A DNA stretch of 64,000 bases from Eudorina sp. 2006-703-Eu-15 (Eukaryota > Chlorophyta > Chlorophyceae > Chlamydomonadales > Volvocaceae): positions 1 through 64,000 of the forward strand of contig BDSI01000049.1 of the NCBI GenBank assembly GCA_003117195.1. The letters run 5' to 3'. The position numbers and the translations under genes are program-made. Positions 37,412-48,700 of the stretch are shown piece by piece; the first letter of the stretch is position 1; each line of letters opens with the position of its first letter. The notes below the pieces were generated by a model. The model did no database searches and had not been told where the DNA came from. It worked only from the letters and a program-made list of their open reading frames with translations.

Positions 37412-37583
37412 TGTTGGTTTGAGGTGGTTTCTGGTTCGGTCAGACTTGCAGTCGTTACCTTTGTGGTAGGAAAGTCGTATCCTAGTACGGCGGCGTAAGA
37501 GGTGTCCGCTGGTCCTTTGTCCTTGCCTTGAGAGGCTAGTACCTTTGTAACAACTAAGTGGAAGTGACTACAAAAGTCCAACA
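37412..37583 (+). repeat. Copia 3' LTR with preceding PPT
   Basis: Begins TGTTGG and ends CCAACA, a perfect 6-bp terminal inverted repeat, and is 172 bp long. The purine tract gtgggag (37,405-37,411) lies immediately before it, as expected for second-strand priming. No second copy exists in the window, so element age cannot be estimated from LTR divergence. Confidence 0.85.
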
Positions 37584-38160
37584 GGAAGCAAGCTTCCTTT
37601 AACATCAAATTGATGCAACTTAGCTTAATGGACCGGGTCTACAGCGAAATTTGAGAACCAGTTTGAAAATTGCGACGGCGGATCCCGCGCTTGCATGAAC
37701 GGACTCATCGCGCCAGAATTGCAATATTATTTATTTCCTTAATGTACCGCATCTGCAACAGTCACTGCTGTTGATGAGGAGATTCCGCATTCCGTTGGAC
37801 GTGGCAGTATTTGCACAGCATAACTATGGGTAGGTATGCCCAGGGTACAAATTTGACACGAAGTCGCCACATAGGTCCTTGATCTGAATCGGAAAGACAC
37901 GGGCCAGGGTACGCATCCTGTACAGTACGATGGTCTATGAAAGTCACTTCGCAAGCAAAGCGTTCGCTGTTGCTAATTTATGTCATCACTTTTATCGTTT
38001 TGACAGGTCTGTGTTGATAAATGTCGCACAATCCTTGACTTTGTTCAGGAAGGCATACGCGCGTGCGATGATAAATAATTCTTCCTGAACTTCATGTTTA
38101 TCATGGCATGTGTCTCAGAGTGATGCAAGCAAGCAGAGGTCCTGGCTAAGCTAAGGATAA
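37584..38160. other. Unassigned spacer downstream of Copia
   Basis: AT-richer sequence with no convincing gene, tandem repeat or LTR. The first bases after the LTR (ggaag) would be one half of a target duplication, but the 5' half was lost with the element's 5' end. Confidence 0.4.
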
Positions 38161-38780
38161 CTTGCTTGGCCATTCGTATGACGTGGTTGAGCTCCCCCGC
38201 CACATCCGCCGTGGTCACCGATACCCGCATGAAGAGAGGCTTGCCTCCCGTGGTGCGGAGCTCCAGGGTAGGCCCCTGGGGCGCCTCCGTGCGGCAGGAC
38301 CACTGGGCGCGGCTGGCTGGGGTCATGGATGTTAATGTCTGCGCGCGGGGGATGCAGTTTCGGTTGCGTCAGTTTCGGTTGCGTTAGAGTGCATATACCA
38401 TCGCTTCGATTGCGTCAGTTACGTACTCACGTGGTGCACCTTCAGGTGTCGGACGTGCATCTCCTTCCAGGGCATCGGCAGGAAGTCGCAAACCGTGAAG
38501 CCGGAGAGTTGATCCGTCGTTGGCGGACCAGAAGTGCTGGCGGTCGTGGTCGCGGGTGCACCAAGCCCCATGGCGCCCACGCCCCCGCCACCCTGCCCCG
38601 ACGTTGTACCCCAACCTCCGCCAATAACTCCCAGCATAGATCTGCCAGCGTCTTTGAGGGCTGTTGCCAGCTCCGAGGACACGTGCAAGATCGAGCCCTT
38701 ACGATTCACCACCAACAGCTGCGATTTGTCAGACTCCACCAGCCGCAACCGAACTTCATGAACCGGCGCTTCGTTGTCCG
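38160..38780 (-). pseudogene. Fragment of a PAS-domain (tmcB-like) gene, two exons
   Basis: Two exons read well on the minus strand. Exon a (38,780-38,431) encodes HEVRLRLVESDKSQLLVVNR, then KGSILHVSSELATAL, a Gly/Ala/Thr-rich loop, and VCDFLPMPWKEMHVRHLK. Exon b (38,338 to about 38,160) encodes LELRTTGGKPLFMRVSVTTA and ELNHVIRM. The intron has a GTGAGT donor at 38,430 and a GCGCAG acceptor, is 92 bp long, and joins in phase 0. This arrangement resembles the PAS-containing tmcB-like proteins that are abundant in volvocine algae; that assignment is from memory of the family. There is no start codon, upstream domain or membrane region. The coding trail ends near 38,160, so this is a displaced fragment. 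Confidence 0.5.
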
Positions 38781-39077
38781 CTGCATGGTATATATGCAGC
38801 CACGTGTCATCAGCGAGCAAGTTGTTAGTGAGTTACGTATGTGAGTACCATTCCTTCATGGCTCGGGCGCCGCCACCCGGGCTGAACCACAGCGCAAGGG
38901 GGACGTGCGTTTTCGTAGTCTTCGTCTATCTGTTATCTGATTTACGATAAGCACGATACGTACGTATGGGAGAGCGCTCGCCTGGATGGTTTTCCAGAAA
39001 CGCTTTTTTAACGGCTCAGATATATGTGTTCTTGTGCGGAGACATTGGGGGATCGCGCGTCATCAACACCTGGGCAT

Positions 39078-39670
39078 GAAAACGCATTAACAAAGCAAAG
39101 CAGTGTCTCTTGGCTGCGCAACAAGATCAAAAACAACACGCCGACTCGCGTAGGCGTCCAGTGCGTTATGAGGTCGGGCAAAAAGTGCTGTTAAGTACCA
39201 AAAATATAACATTAAAAACCCCAGGAACAAAGAAGCTGATGCCAAAGTACATCGGCCCTTATACGGTTGTCGGAAACATTGGCGAAGCAGCAGTTAGACT
39301 GGAACTGCCGTCCGATTCGCGCTTACACCCGGTCTTCCATGTGTCTCTCCTCAAACCATTCCGAGAAGATACAAACCGACAACCTCCTCCACCACTCCTC
39401 GTAGAAGGCGAGCCTTACTACATGGTGGAATCAATCGTCGATCACAGGGACGTCTCAGTCCGTGGCGGCAAGGGCAAAACTCGGCGGGAATACCTGATCA
39501 AATGGGAAGGTTATGACTCCAGCCACAACACTTATGAGCCAGAGACATCTCTGCGCCAATCTACACCCTTGTCCGAAGCGATCGACGAATACGAAAGAAA
39601 ACTGGCGGCCAAAGCACGCCACCCAAAACCCTCGGAGGAACCGAAGCCAAAACGCCGTAAGAAAAGGTGA
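39078..39670 (+). pseudogene. Gypsy integrase C-terminus and chromodomain (truncated)
   Basis: Open frame after a TGA near 39,075, beginning within the integrase C-terminal region (INKAKQCLLAAQQDQKQHAD). It continues with the GPY-type module (LMPKYIGPYTVV, LHPVFHVSLLKPF) and a chromodomain (YMVESIVDHRDVS, REYLIKWEGYDSSHNTYEPE), and ends in a basic tail. It aligns along its whole length with the C-terminus of the large Gypsy pol at 54.5 kb but is a different family. Chromodomains of chromoviruses bind modified histone H3 and steer integration into heterochromatin. Everything upstream of the integrase tail is missing. Confidence 0.9.
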
Positions 39671-39704
39671 CGCTCCCGGGACGGTTCGCTTCTGAAGGGG
39701 GGAG

Positions 39705-40164
39705 TGTAGCAAGCTACATTTACCTTAGTAAAATACATAATAATATTCTATAATTCTACAATTAATCAGACGGCTTACGACGGCACATTACGGACACTGA
39801 GTTACGATGAGTTACGGAACACCATCCCGTGACTAGATGTCACGAGAGGTTACGAACCATGTAACCACGTGTCACGTGTCAGCGTGACCGCGTAATCCGC
39901 GTAATCTAAACACAACATCGTACAGGGATTACATCCTACTACCAGAACACCTGGGATCTGAGATGCCGTACGGTGATCGGCAGGTGGGCCGGATATCAAA
40001 GCCACCCGGGTGGGGTGCGATGGTCAGACACTAACTGTGTTCGGAGTTCAAGACTCCGCTGCCACCAATCTGTATGTTTTCCGCAATCAGTAATATCTCG
40101 AAGCCTAGACTCGCTACCGTGGTCCCGACCGCCAAGCTGGGCCCTAAGGTGAGCGACTGCTACA
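39705..40164 (+). repeat. Gypsy LTR shared between a pol end and a gag start
   Basis: A 460-bp LTR beginning TGTAGC and ending GCTACA. It is preceded by a purine tract (gaaggggggag) and followed after two bases by a PBS-like tggtatcgaggg at 40,167. It therefore serves as the 3' LTR of the chromodomain fragment on its left and the 5' LTR of the gag on its right. A tRNA-like segment lies at about 40,009-40,067. Confidence 0.82.
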
Positions 40165-40166
40165 AG

Positions 40167-40180
40167 TGGTATCGAGGGTC
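40167..40180 (+). promoter_or_regulatory. Gypsy primer-binding site
   Basis: tggtatcgaggg, two bases after the LTR end. Its first seven bases match the tggtatc that opens LTR-element primer-binding sites complementary to the initiator Met tRNA 3' end. The same seven bases follow the LTRs of the TRIM-like element and of the large Gypsy. Confidence 0.65.
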
Positions 40181-40214
40181 AGTGTGTTGATCCTTGGGGT
40201 AACTAACCGCAATC

Positions 40215-40602
40215 ATGGGGCCGAAAAAAGCGCCGAACCCGTCGACAACGAGCGACGTTCTGTCCCATTTCAAATTAACTAGACAAGCGAAAAAGGAATT
40301 CTTTTCGCTCTTGCTCGAGTTCAATAAGCGGCTTGAGCGACTGCGCAGCACTAAAGCGCAGAAGCAAATTGCCCCTTCCGAGGAGGCCACCGAAAACGGT
40401 GAAATTCCAAATGATCCTGACGCAAATGCGGCTGATCCTGATCCGCAGATGTCTCCATCAGACGACAACCAGGCGAAGCAGCCCCCGCTCCCGATGGCGA
40501 GCAACCGCCTCGCCCGCAGACCCTTGAACAGGTCAAGGAGCTGATCAGGAACAGCACAACGGGAACAACGGGGCGTTTGACAAGCCTGGAGTCCGCCGCC
40601 GC
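40215..40602 (+). pseudogene. Start of Gypsy gag, truncated and frameshifted
   Basis: An ATG at 40,215, just after LTR and PBS, opens a 109-codon frame starting MGPKKAPNPSTTSDVLSHFK with an acidic linker and a stop at 40,542. Near 40,510-40,520 the coding signal moves to another frame (LEQVKELIRNSTTGTTGRLT), which implies a one-base indel. Coding sequence ends at 40,602, where a minus-strand mini-LTR element begins. Position and composition identify it as a gag N-terminus. No capsid core or zinc knuckle remains. Confidence 0.6.
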
Positions 40603-41058
40603 GGAGCAGGGCCGACCATTGTACGACACCTACTACACTCCCCCCCCTCTGAAGGGGACCGTCCCGGGACCCTGTCGGCCCGAGACAACCAGCCATGCTC
40701 GCCAGCGCCAACCCTGAGCCGTGGGTGGATGAGGTCCACGTCACGTCGTGCACGTCGGGCACGACGTGACCCGGGACTGACACGCGCCTAGCCGATATTC
40801 GGGTTTTTCGAGCATGCAACCTTCTCCTAGTCATCTCACTACTACCTTCTTCCAGAACCTCTAGACTGTCGTCCACTGGCGCGGTCGTATTTCGCCGACA
40901 TCAGGGATCGAACTGGGGACTCTTAGGTCCACAGCCTAGGTTGGGTCTCGATACCATATGTAGTAGGTGAGAGCTGGCAAAGACTTCTCGAGATGCTGGG
41001 ACAATGCTTTGCACCGTATTTGAGGAGCAGGGCCGACCATTGTACGACACCTACTACA
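40603..41058 (-). mobile_element. TRIM-like miniature LTR element
   Basis: Read on the minus strand, a 100-bp LTR (41,058-40,959) starts TGTAGTAGGTG and ends CACCTACTACA, a perfect 11-bp inverted terminal pair. It is followed after two bases by a PBS-like tggtatcgagaccc. After about 320 bp of non-coding DNA come a purine tract (GGGGGGGGAG) and the first 35 bp of a second, identical LTR (40,637-40,603), cut off where Gypsy gag begins. Size and lack of coding capacity fit terminal-repeat retrotransposons in miniature. The sequence before its 3' LTR resembles the 3' ends of both Gypsy elements here, suggesting it is mobilised by that machinery. Confidence 0.7.
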
Positions 41059-41170
41059 CACACTCTCATCCGCGCATTGCCGTAGTCCTCCTACTTTAAC
41101 CGGCGCACTGCCCACCACGACCACCGCCGCCGGTGCCACCTCCGCCCCGCCCCCACCGTCTTAGCGGCAT

Positions 41171-41491
41171 ATGTCAACATTCGTACGTCGAGGCAATGGG
41201 ATACTGCCGCCGGGGATGGGCACGGGACCGCTGCCACCAGGGCTGCTGCCGCCGCCGGGGATGCTGCCGCCGGGCATGCTGCCGCCACCGCCGCCCGGCA
41301 TGATGTTTCCGCCGGGCATGATCCCGCCGCCGGGGGTGATGCTGCCGCCGGGGATGCTGCCGCCGCCGCCATCCGTCATGATGTTCCCGCCGCCGCCGGG
41401 GATGTTCCCGCCGGGCATGATGCCGCCGCCGCCGCCGGGATTGCACCCGGGGATGCTCCCGGGGATGGCTTCCATGCCGGCGCGGCGGTGA
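41171..41491 (+). CDS. Pro/Met/Gly low-complexity frame, doubtful gene
   Basis: 106 codons from an ATG, consisting of PPGM-type repeats (PPPGMLPPGMLPPPPPGMM). The DNA is an imperfect ccgccgggcatg repeat, which also gives open frames on the other strand. No domain or flanking exon is recognised. It may be the remnant of a Pro/Met-rich exon or simply a minisatellite. Confidence 0.2.
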   Translation: MSTFVRRGNGILPPGMGTGPLPPGLLPPPGMLPPGMLPPPPPGMMFPPGMIPPPGVMLPPGMLPPPPSVMMFPPPPGMFPPGMMPPPPPGLHPGMLPGMASMPARR

Positions 41492-41929
41492 GGCCGTCGC
41501 CGCGACCTCGGTAAAGCCGTGCACATGCCGTACAAGTACAACCGCGATGTGTTGCCCAGCCTGATCCCGTGCGTTGGGCAGCCGCGGGAGGAGGCCGTGC
41601 ATATGCATATGCATATGGATTCATTGCAGTCATGCGGCGAGGTGCCCCTGCCCGCGTCCTAAACTGGCCGCCCGACGGCGGGGACGACAGCAAAGCCAGT
41701 GGAGAGGCGGGCCCGCTCAAGCGCGGGGAAGAGGCGCGAGCGCAGCAGGCGGAGTAGGCGGAGGCACCGCAACAAGAGGTTGCGAAGTAAGCAAGTTTCC
41801 ATCGGCAACAGCTCCATGAAGAAACGGTCCCCTGCCTCTGCCTCTCCCTCTCACTTCCTCCCACCCATTCCATCAACCCACCCACCCTATATCAGCGGAA
41901 GCCCCTCTGTCAGTGCACATGTCAAGCGC

Positions 41930-42350
41930 CCCGTGACAAGATCGCCTGGATGGGTGGCTGGGTGGGTGCGTGGCTGGGTGGCTGGGTTTAGGGTGGCTGG
42001 GGGCGGGTGGCGGGGCGGGTGGGTGAGGGCAGCCGCGGCGGCCTGGAGCAAAGCTTCCTGCCGATCTGGGCCCCTGCGCCCGTCGGTCCGCCTCCATGTG
42101 TGTGTGTGCCTCCGTGTGTTGGTTGTGCGCCGTGGTCGTCATTGTCATCACCAGTTGCACACAGACAGGCACACAGACAGGCACACACACAGGCACACAC
42201 ACAGGCACACACACACACAGGTACACACACAGCAGGCACACACACAGGCACACACACACACACACACACGCGCGCCTGGGTGGGCTTCACATTAGACACA
42301 CACGCGTGCCTGAGGACACGCACGCACGCACGCACGCACGCACGAACTCG
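41930..42350. repeat. Microsatellite cluster
   Basis: A tggctgggtgg-rich stretch (41,945-42,030) is followed by (CA)n tracts interrupted by caggcacacac (about 42,155-42,275) and a pure acgc run (about 42,315-42,345). Open frames here are repeat by-products. Confidence 0.9.
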
Positions 42351-45300
42351 GGTGGTTCTATCTATTTCCAACAGCCTGTGAACCGAACTGATGAGGAAGG
42401 AGCAGCAGGTGAGGGTGGTTGGGATCTATGTGGGTTTGGGGCGGACACCCCCGTCCCTGTGGGTCCGACAGGCGGAGGTCACGTTAGCTCCCCCCCCCCT
42501 GTGTGTGGAGATAGAGCACCGCTCTCACAGGGTCTCTGGGTCAGGCCAGAATCGGATGCCGCCCCCCGACAGACGTAGTACGTAGATGAAGAGATGTCTT
42601 CGGGGGGGTTGCATGTCGTCATTGTGGTGATTCCTTTGATCCTGAACAGGACCGCATGAAGTACCGTAATAAATTCATGGCATTGCCGGGATGTGAGTCT
42701 GGGTGCTGGCGGCGGGTGCGCCGCCCTCCCCTGTCCCCTCAGGTTAGGTGGGGGCTGCTGGGGGTGCGGGGCACCGCTGGAGGAGGGGGGTCATCAATCA
42801 CAAAGCGATAGCGCGTCGCCGAGTGCCGGTGTGGGATGACGAGGGAGGGAGGGAGGGCTGTCGTGTCAGGGGCATTCGGGGGGCGTCATCCGAATGCGCA
42901 AAGACCCCCATGGGGGCGGGGGCGGGGGCGCTCTTAAGCGATTCCCGGGAGGGCTGTTATCCATGACCCCACCCCGCGGGACCCACTAGCCCCTCTTGAA
43001 AATTGAAACCCATTTCAGCGGAGTCGAGTGGTTGGGGTGGTTGGATAAGTGTGTGGTGTTCTGCGGGGTTCTTTTCGTTGCCCTGCGCCGCTGTGTTTAG
43101 AGATGCAACCCGCCCTGCGCCGCTGTGTATGTGTGTGTGTGGTTGGGGGTGGGGGGTGCTGGAGGGGGGGGAGTATCGGGAATGCCCGGCCCCACCCCGC
43201 CCCGCAGCTGCGTGTGGGCGGGTGCATCCTCCTTGCTTCTCGCTGGTAGTCACCGATGACCCCTCTGCGGAGGCCGCTGTAACAGTGATCCGTGCACAGG
43301 TGTGGCGGTGCACGTCCTGTCGGAAAGGGGCGAGACAAGCGGCGCCCCTCGTTGCAACACCAGCTTGCGATTTGCGCAAGGGTGGTGCAAGCCAGCCAAG
43401 CAGTGCTGCAGGGTTGCAACAGCATGAGTAGAAATTGAGACCTATAACGGGCCCCGTCGAAGGGCTACATCCCTGTATCCGACACAAGGTACCGGAGAGC
43501 TGTACCCCGACCCCGACCCCGATCTAAAATCTGACTGCTCGTAACAAAACCCGCTCCTCGCAACCCGCCAAAACCAAGGGGGACTTACAGCCACCCACGC
43601 ACTCGATGCTCCCCAAGCAGCCACAGAAATACAGTACATCCGTACGTAAATCCGTGCTGGGGCGCGGCGGCGCTGACACGTACAGGGTGGAAGGCGGGGC
43701 TGCCGCCGCCGTGGGCGGACAGAGCGAGTACGGACGGGTACGCGAGGAGGAGCGATAGGGAGGGACCTCCCCACAGGCAGCAGGGAACCCAGAGGCTCGA
43801 GCTGACGTCTATCGAACGTAGCATCTGCCTTGTGACGACCAAGAGAAGGGCGGCTCGCAGGAACGCACAGCACCGCACCGCTATCACTCCTCCGCTCCGC
43901 CGGATACTTACAACAGGCGACAGGAGTCGCGATCTCCTACATACCTCCTGAGCAGTGCTAGCTCCGGATGGCAAAGAAGATACGACACATCGAAGCAGAC
44001 GTGCAGAAGACCAAGAACTGACCAGGAAGCGTTACATGTTAGGTCAACCAATATCCACTACGATTCTATGCACAGATATATGACTGTTATGGCACGACTG
44101 TTATGGCACGACATACATACCCCTGGAGTTCCAGGTTCGACCCCGACCGAGAGCGGGACAAAGACCCTTGATAGTTAGAGGGCAAGGGAGCCCCCATGTC
44201 GATGGACGGTGAAGGACCTGATTAAAGTGACCTGCGAGCTGACCAGGAGCGGAGTTGACGCCTTAGTTGATTCGGCAGATTCCGCTGGATGCCGGTGGTG
44301 GGTGCTGAACCCGGGAAGAGCACTGATTTCGGAGATGTCGGCGTGGGAGACCGGATGAGGGTGCCCCGAAATACCGGGGAAGGTAGGGACTGCCAGGTTA
44401 GTTGCCACGGGTGAAGCCGAACCCCCCTATCCCACACAAGAACAAGATATTCCATCATATGTAGGGCTCATTACCTTGCTCACAGCCTGTTGGCTGAGAG
44501 CCGAGAAGCGAGAATTCAGGTCTGTTGGGAAAATACGGTACAACACGACGTACAAGGCCTCGATACCGAAGCCTCCAGAAAGGCGGGCGGGATACTCTCA
44601 CTCACACGCAAACGACACGTGAACACCAAATAATATTCCGATGGGCGAGCACGAAGCCCTAAACAGAACACGACGCGGACTAGGTTATAACGCGACCAAC
44701 AGGAAAGGTATGCAACGACAGAAGACGCAACCCCGCCCACATCGATTGACGGAAGGAAGTGGCTCGTCCCCACAACGCGATGCGTTACTGAACGCTTTCT
44801 AACGCCGAACACACATGACAAAACACAGTCTTGAACGGAGTACGGGAACTAGCCTCTTAACCGCCCAACACCGCCCGTCACAAATGCGACGCGGAACTTC
44901 ACCAGGCTACGCAATGACACAACTTGCACACCGAACACGCTGACGCAAGCGTGCCACCTGTCGACATGTTTAATTGATGAAGCGACGGTATAGTACTGAC
45001 TGACAGTTAGCATACGTGCGAGGAATACTCGATTGCAGGACGACGTAATGTGACGGTGAGGGTTCACAGCGAATCGTCCGACTTAGTTGCCAACGGACGA
45101 CCGGATAGACCTGTTCGCCTCCATGGGACGTTGGCTGGTTTGTTCGTGACGCTTCTTTTGCGCGACTTCCTGTGGCCGCCTCCTTGCTCCAGTCCTTCCC
45201 ACTTCACGTCAGCCCCCTGACCTCCTACCTCCAGTCCGATCATCTCGGTGATGACGTACACACCACGACCTGGGCATGGAGCTTCACCTACCGCCACGTA

Positions 45301-45795
45301 CGCACTCGGGGACTGCACATGCGCATCCAGCCGCGCATGCATGTATGCATGCATGCATGCATGTATCTAACAGCACTTGCTGGCTGGAGATGCACGGATA
45401 TGTATGAATGAATGAATGAACGTACGTGGGTACACGTACGTGATATGTATGTCGTACGAAGGTACACGTACGTGATATGACACACGAGCAGATGCAGGCG
45501 GCGGATCGGATAGACGGCGGCGCGAGTGCCGACGCCGACGGAACATACAGTGTGTATGTGGGACGTGCGTGGTAGTCCTGGCAACGGTAGCCGCGCGCGA
45601 TGGCAACGAACGGGGAGCGAGGCAATCTATTATGGCATCAGCGATGAAATAAAGAGGGGGCAGGCAGGCATCCCAGGCGGCCGCATGCACAGGCGGGTCG
45701 GCTCGCTCGTGTTGCGAGTATGGAGTAGATAGGTCCGGCAATCACATCACTTCCATCATCAGTGGCTGCCGGCGCGTATGTACGCTTATCATTAT
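42351..45795. other. Gene-poor spacer
   Basis: No gene recognised over 3.4 kb. Visible items are G-rich tracts (42,900-43,180); a tandem actgttatggcacg pair (44,084-44,112) followed by a pol III B-box-like ggttcgacccc at 44,132; a (CATG)n tract near 45,335-45,365 with GAAT repeats at 45,405-45,420; and a duplicated gtacacgtacgtgatatg near 45,430 and 45,463. This DNA also contains the region downstream of the pherophorin stop. Confidence 0.5.
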
Positions 45796-48700
45796 TCATT
45801 GAAATGACACTTGGCTTGCCGGGCAGCAGCTGAAGCCCTGGTTGTAGAGTGAATAGACGCAGCTGTCACCGTAGCATAGCGCCTCGGGCGCGCCGCAGGC
45901 ACTGCGCATCTCCAGGGCCATGCACAGATACAGCCCCGCCCGCGGCGGTCCCGGCGGGAGGGCAGCCACCAGGTTGCTGATGGCCATGAGACCGTACGTC
46001 TGCCCGCGCCAGCTCTTGAGACTGTAGGCGGGGAACACCTTGACGCCGTTGATGGTCACGGCACGAGCCGCCTTGCGGGTCTCCTCGACGCAGGACCGAT
46101 CTGCATGCGAGATAGAGCCAGGGGTAGTTGTATGTGTGTTCATTGCATTGCGTTGCACCGCGGCGGCGTCCGACAGATGACTACGTACGGCAGCGCGATC
46201 CGTCGTTTGCGGTACGAGCGAGACAGAGTGCGTGGCGAGGCGTATGTGCGTAGGTGGGGCGTTAGGCGAGCGGACGGAGAGGATGAGCATATGTGCGGCC
46301 TTGGCCAACTACGTAACTGCCGGCGGCACACCGCAGATAAATACCATGCAGGCCTACCCGAGGGCCCTGCTGTCCGCCCAGGTGGGCCCACAATCAAGCA
46401 GCGGAAATGCAGTACGAGCGACTTACTAATAATAAATTCGATCTTGAAGATCTGCATCATGGCGCAGGGCCCCGAGACAGGGTCTACAATACCAACGGCG
46501 TTGATGTCGAAGCAGTACGTACGGTCCGTCGAGGTCTGGTTGACGGGCCCCACGGGCGGTGACATACGGTAGGGGGACACGGCCACATCCCTCGCGCCGC
46601 AAGCCGAGAAGGGGAAATTTTTGACCAGGAGGGAATTGGCGGGCGGCCCCGCTGGTTTCGGAGACCTGGGGGCCTTGGGGGCGCGCGGCGCTTTTGGCGC
46701 ATTGGGGCTCGGTGGCGGCGGTGCGGGCGGTGACGGAGGCGACAGGCGAGGAGGGGGAGGCGAGATGGGTGGAGGCGGACTGCTGGGGCCAGGAGGCTTG
46801 GGTGTGGGTGGCGTTGGTGGCGCGGGGGAGCGGGGCGCTCGGTTGGGCGGGGGTGGGGATGGGGACTGACGTGGCGGGGGCGGCAGAGGTGGAGAGGGCG
46901 AGGGAGACAGCGGAGGAGGAGGCGAGGGAGGGACTGGTGACATGGGGGAAGGAGGAGGAGGAGCGGTTGCGGACGGAGATGGGGGGGCCGGAGAAGGGGG
47001 GGCCGGAGAAGGGGGGCCGGAGATGGGGGGATGGCGACACTGGGTTGGGGGATATGGGTGGCGGTACGGGAGATGGAGGTGGTGGGGCTGGAGACGGTGG
47101 CGGAGGGGAGGGCGGAGGCGAGGGGGAAGAGGACACAGAATCACGGGGAGGCGGCGGGGGCGGGGGTGGAGGAAGTGGTGGCGGAGGGGAGGGGGAAGCG
47201 GTGAAGGCGGCAGGGGCGACGGTGGAGGGGGTGGCAGTGGCGACGGCGGAGGGGTGGCGTGGCGACGGCGGAGGGGGTGGCGGTGGCGACGGCGGAGGGG
47301 GTGGCGGTGGCGACGGCGGAGGGGTGGCGGTGGCGACGGCGGAGGGGGTGGCGGTGGCGACGGCGGAGGGGGTGGCGGTGGCGACGGCGGAGGGGGTGGC
47401 GGTGGCGATGGCGGAGGGGGTGGCGGTGGCGACGGCGGAGGGGGTGGCGGTGGCGACGGCGGAATGGGTGGCGGTGGCGACGGCGGAGGGGCCGAGCTTG
47501 TCTGGCCGCCGCCGCCACCGGTGCAATCACATGTCGGGCTCGGACAGGTGAAGCCCGCCCCCACTGCCAGGCAAATTCCAGCATCTGGGATGAAAAACAT
47601 GTCATGGGGGCAAGTAAACTGAATTGGTACTCCCTGGAAGGAGAAGGAACACATTGCGAGCGAGTGCTTGAGAAGGGGTTAGGGCTTCCTTACTTGACGC
47701 CAGAAAAGGGCAGGGCCCGCCGCCCCTTCCTACCTAGTTCTTACAGGCCGTTCGTTATTTGACCCACGTTAGTTCGGGCCGTACGTTCTTTTGGCGGACA
47801 AGTCTCGCCGGGGGACTGCTAGGCGCCTATGCGGCTTATTGCCCGCCTTCCTGGAGCAACACGTATTATAACTGCCGTTGGTATCGGCGATTGATGTCTC
47901 TTGAGAAATAGATTTGGCATGAACGAAACTCGTCATGCCTCGGCCGATCGACGGGTCGTCACGCCAGCCATGGGCGCACGCAGCACAAACAACACGCACC
48001 GCAGCATACAACCGCGCGCCGCCGTGCTCTAGCACCCGCCGTGCTCTAGCACCCGCCGTGCTCTAGCACCCGCCGTGCTCTAGCACCCGTGTGTGCTCTA
48101 GCACGCACACACGTGTGGACAGCGAGCTAGCTGCCCTGCACAGAATGTCCCCAGCGCGGGATCTTTGCCCTGATATCTGGCTGGTATGGTGCTTGATTCT
48201 ACCCCAGAATCCTCCTAGTAGGGGCAAGCAGGAGGGCGCCAGGAAGAAATCCCGTCCGCAACCCTTCAGTCGGCTCCCCCAGCCTGCCCCCAAAGCAATC
48301 AAGGTCATTTTATTTGGCGCGCCAGCAGTTAAGGTTGCTGTTTCACATTGGTCCTTTATTTGACCTCGGCGAGATAGCACGTTTGGTCTGTCACACACGG
48401 CCAAACGGCCGCTGCTGCAATGCACCCCCTTGGCCCAACACCCCGCCGTAGGTATGTAGGGATGGCCAGATGCGCCCCGATTGCGACCCAATATGGGGTC
48501 GCGATCGGTACACGCATACACGCACTTATTGCGTAGTGGACCAGCCATCCAGCAGCGCGGCATGCATAGCAGCACGAAAAGTTCGACACATTGATTGCGA
48601 TATCGTTTTCTCAAATAAAGATAACAACTAACATGCATTACGACAACATGCATTACGACCAAGCGCCCACTTTCCTGATTTCTGGCAACTACTGAACTCT

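Larger units (their letters stand above)
33346..37583 (+). mobile_element. 5'-truncated Ty1/Copia retrotransposon with 3' LTR
   Basis: The element runs from a cut inside gag, directly abutting satellite remnants, through protease, integrase, RT and RNase H to a 172-bp 3' LTR. Domain order PR-IN-RT-RH is that of Copia elements. No 5' LTR, primer-binding site or gag N-terminus is present upstream. One in-frame TAG interrupts pol. The sequence is otherwise open over 4 kb, so truncation and inactivation are probably recent. Confidence 0.95.

Noticed and set aside
40917..40960. His-type tRNA gene on the minus strand in the TRIM interior (gtg anticodon-like loop, agttcgatccc)
   Set aside because: T-stem and acceptor pairing fail and no 5' half is present; kept only as a possible B-box relic.
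41873..42578. Cys/Val- and His/Thr-rich frames over the CA tracts
   Set aside because: Products of the (CA)n and acgc microsatellites.
44085..44160. tRNA-derived SINE suggested by ggttcgacccc
   Set aside because: A single B-box-like match with no A box at the right distance, no tail and no target duplication.
46694..47762. Plus-strand Gly-rich open frames over the pherophorin
   Set aside because: They are the antisense of the Ser-Pro repeat; the minus strand has signal peptide, domain and consistent splice sites.
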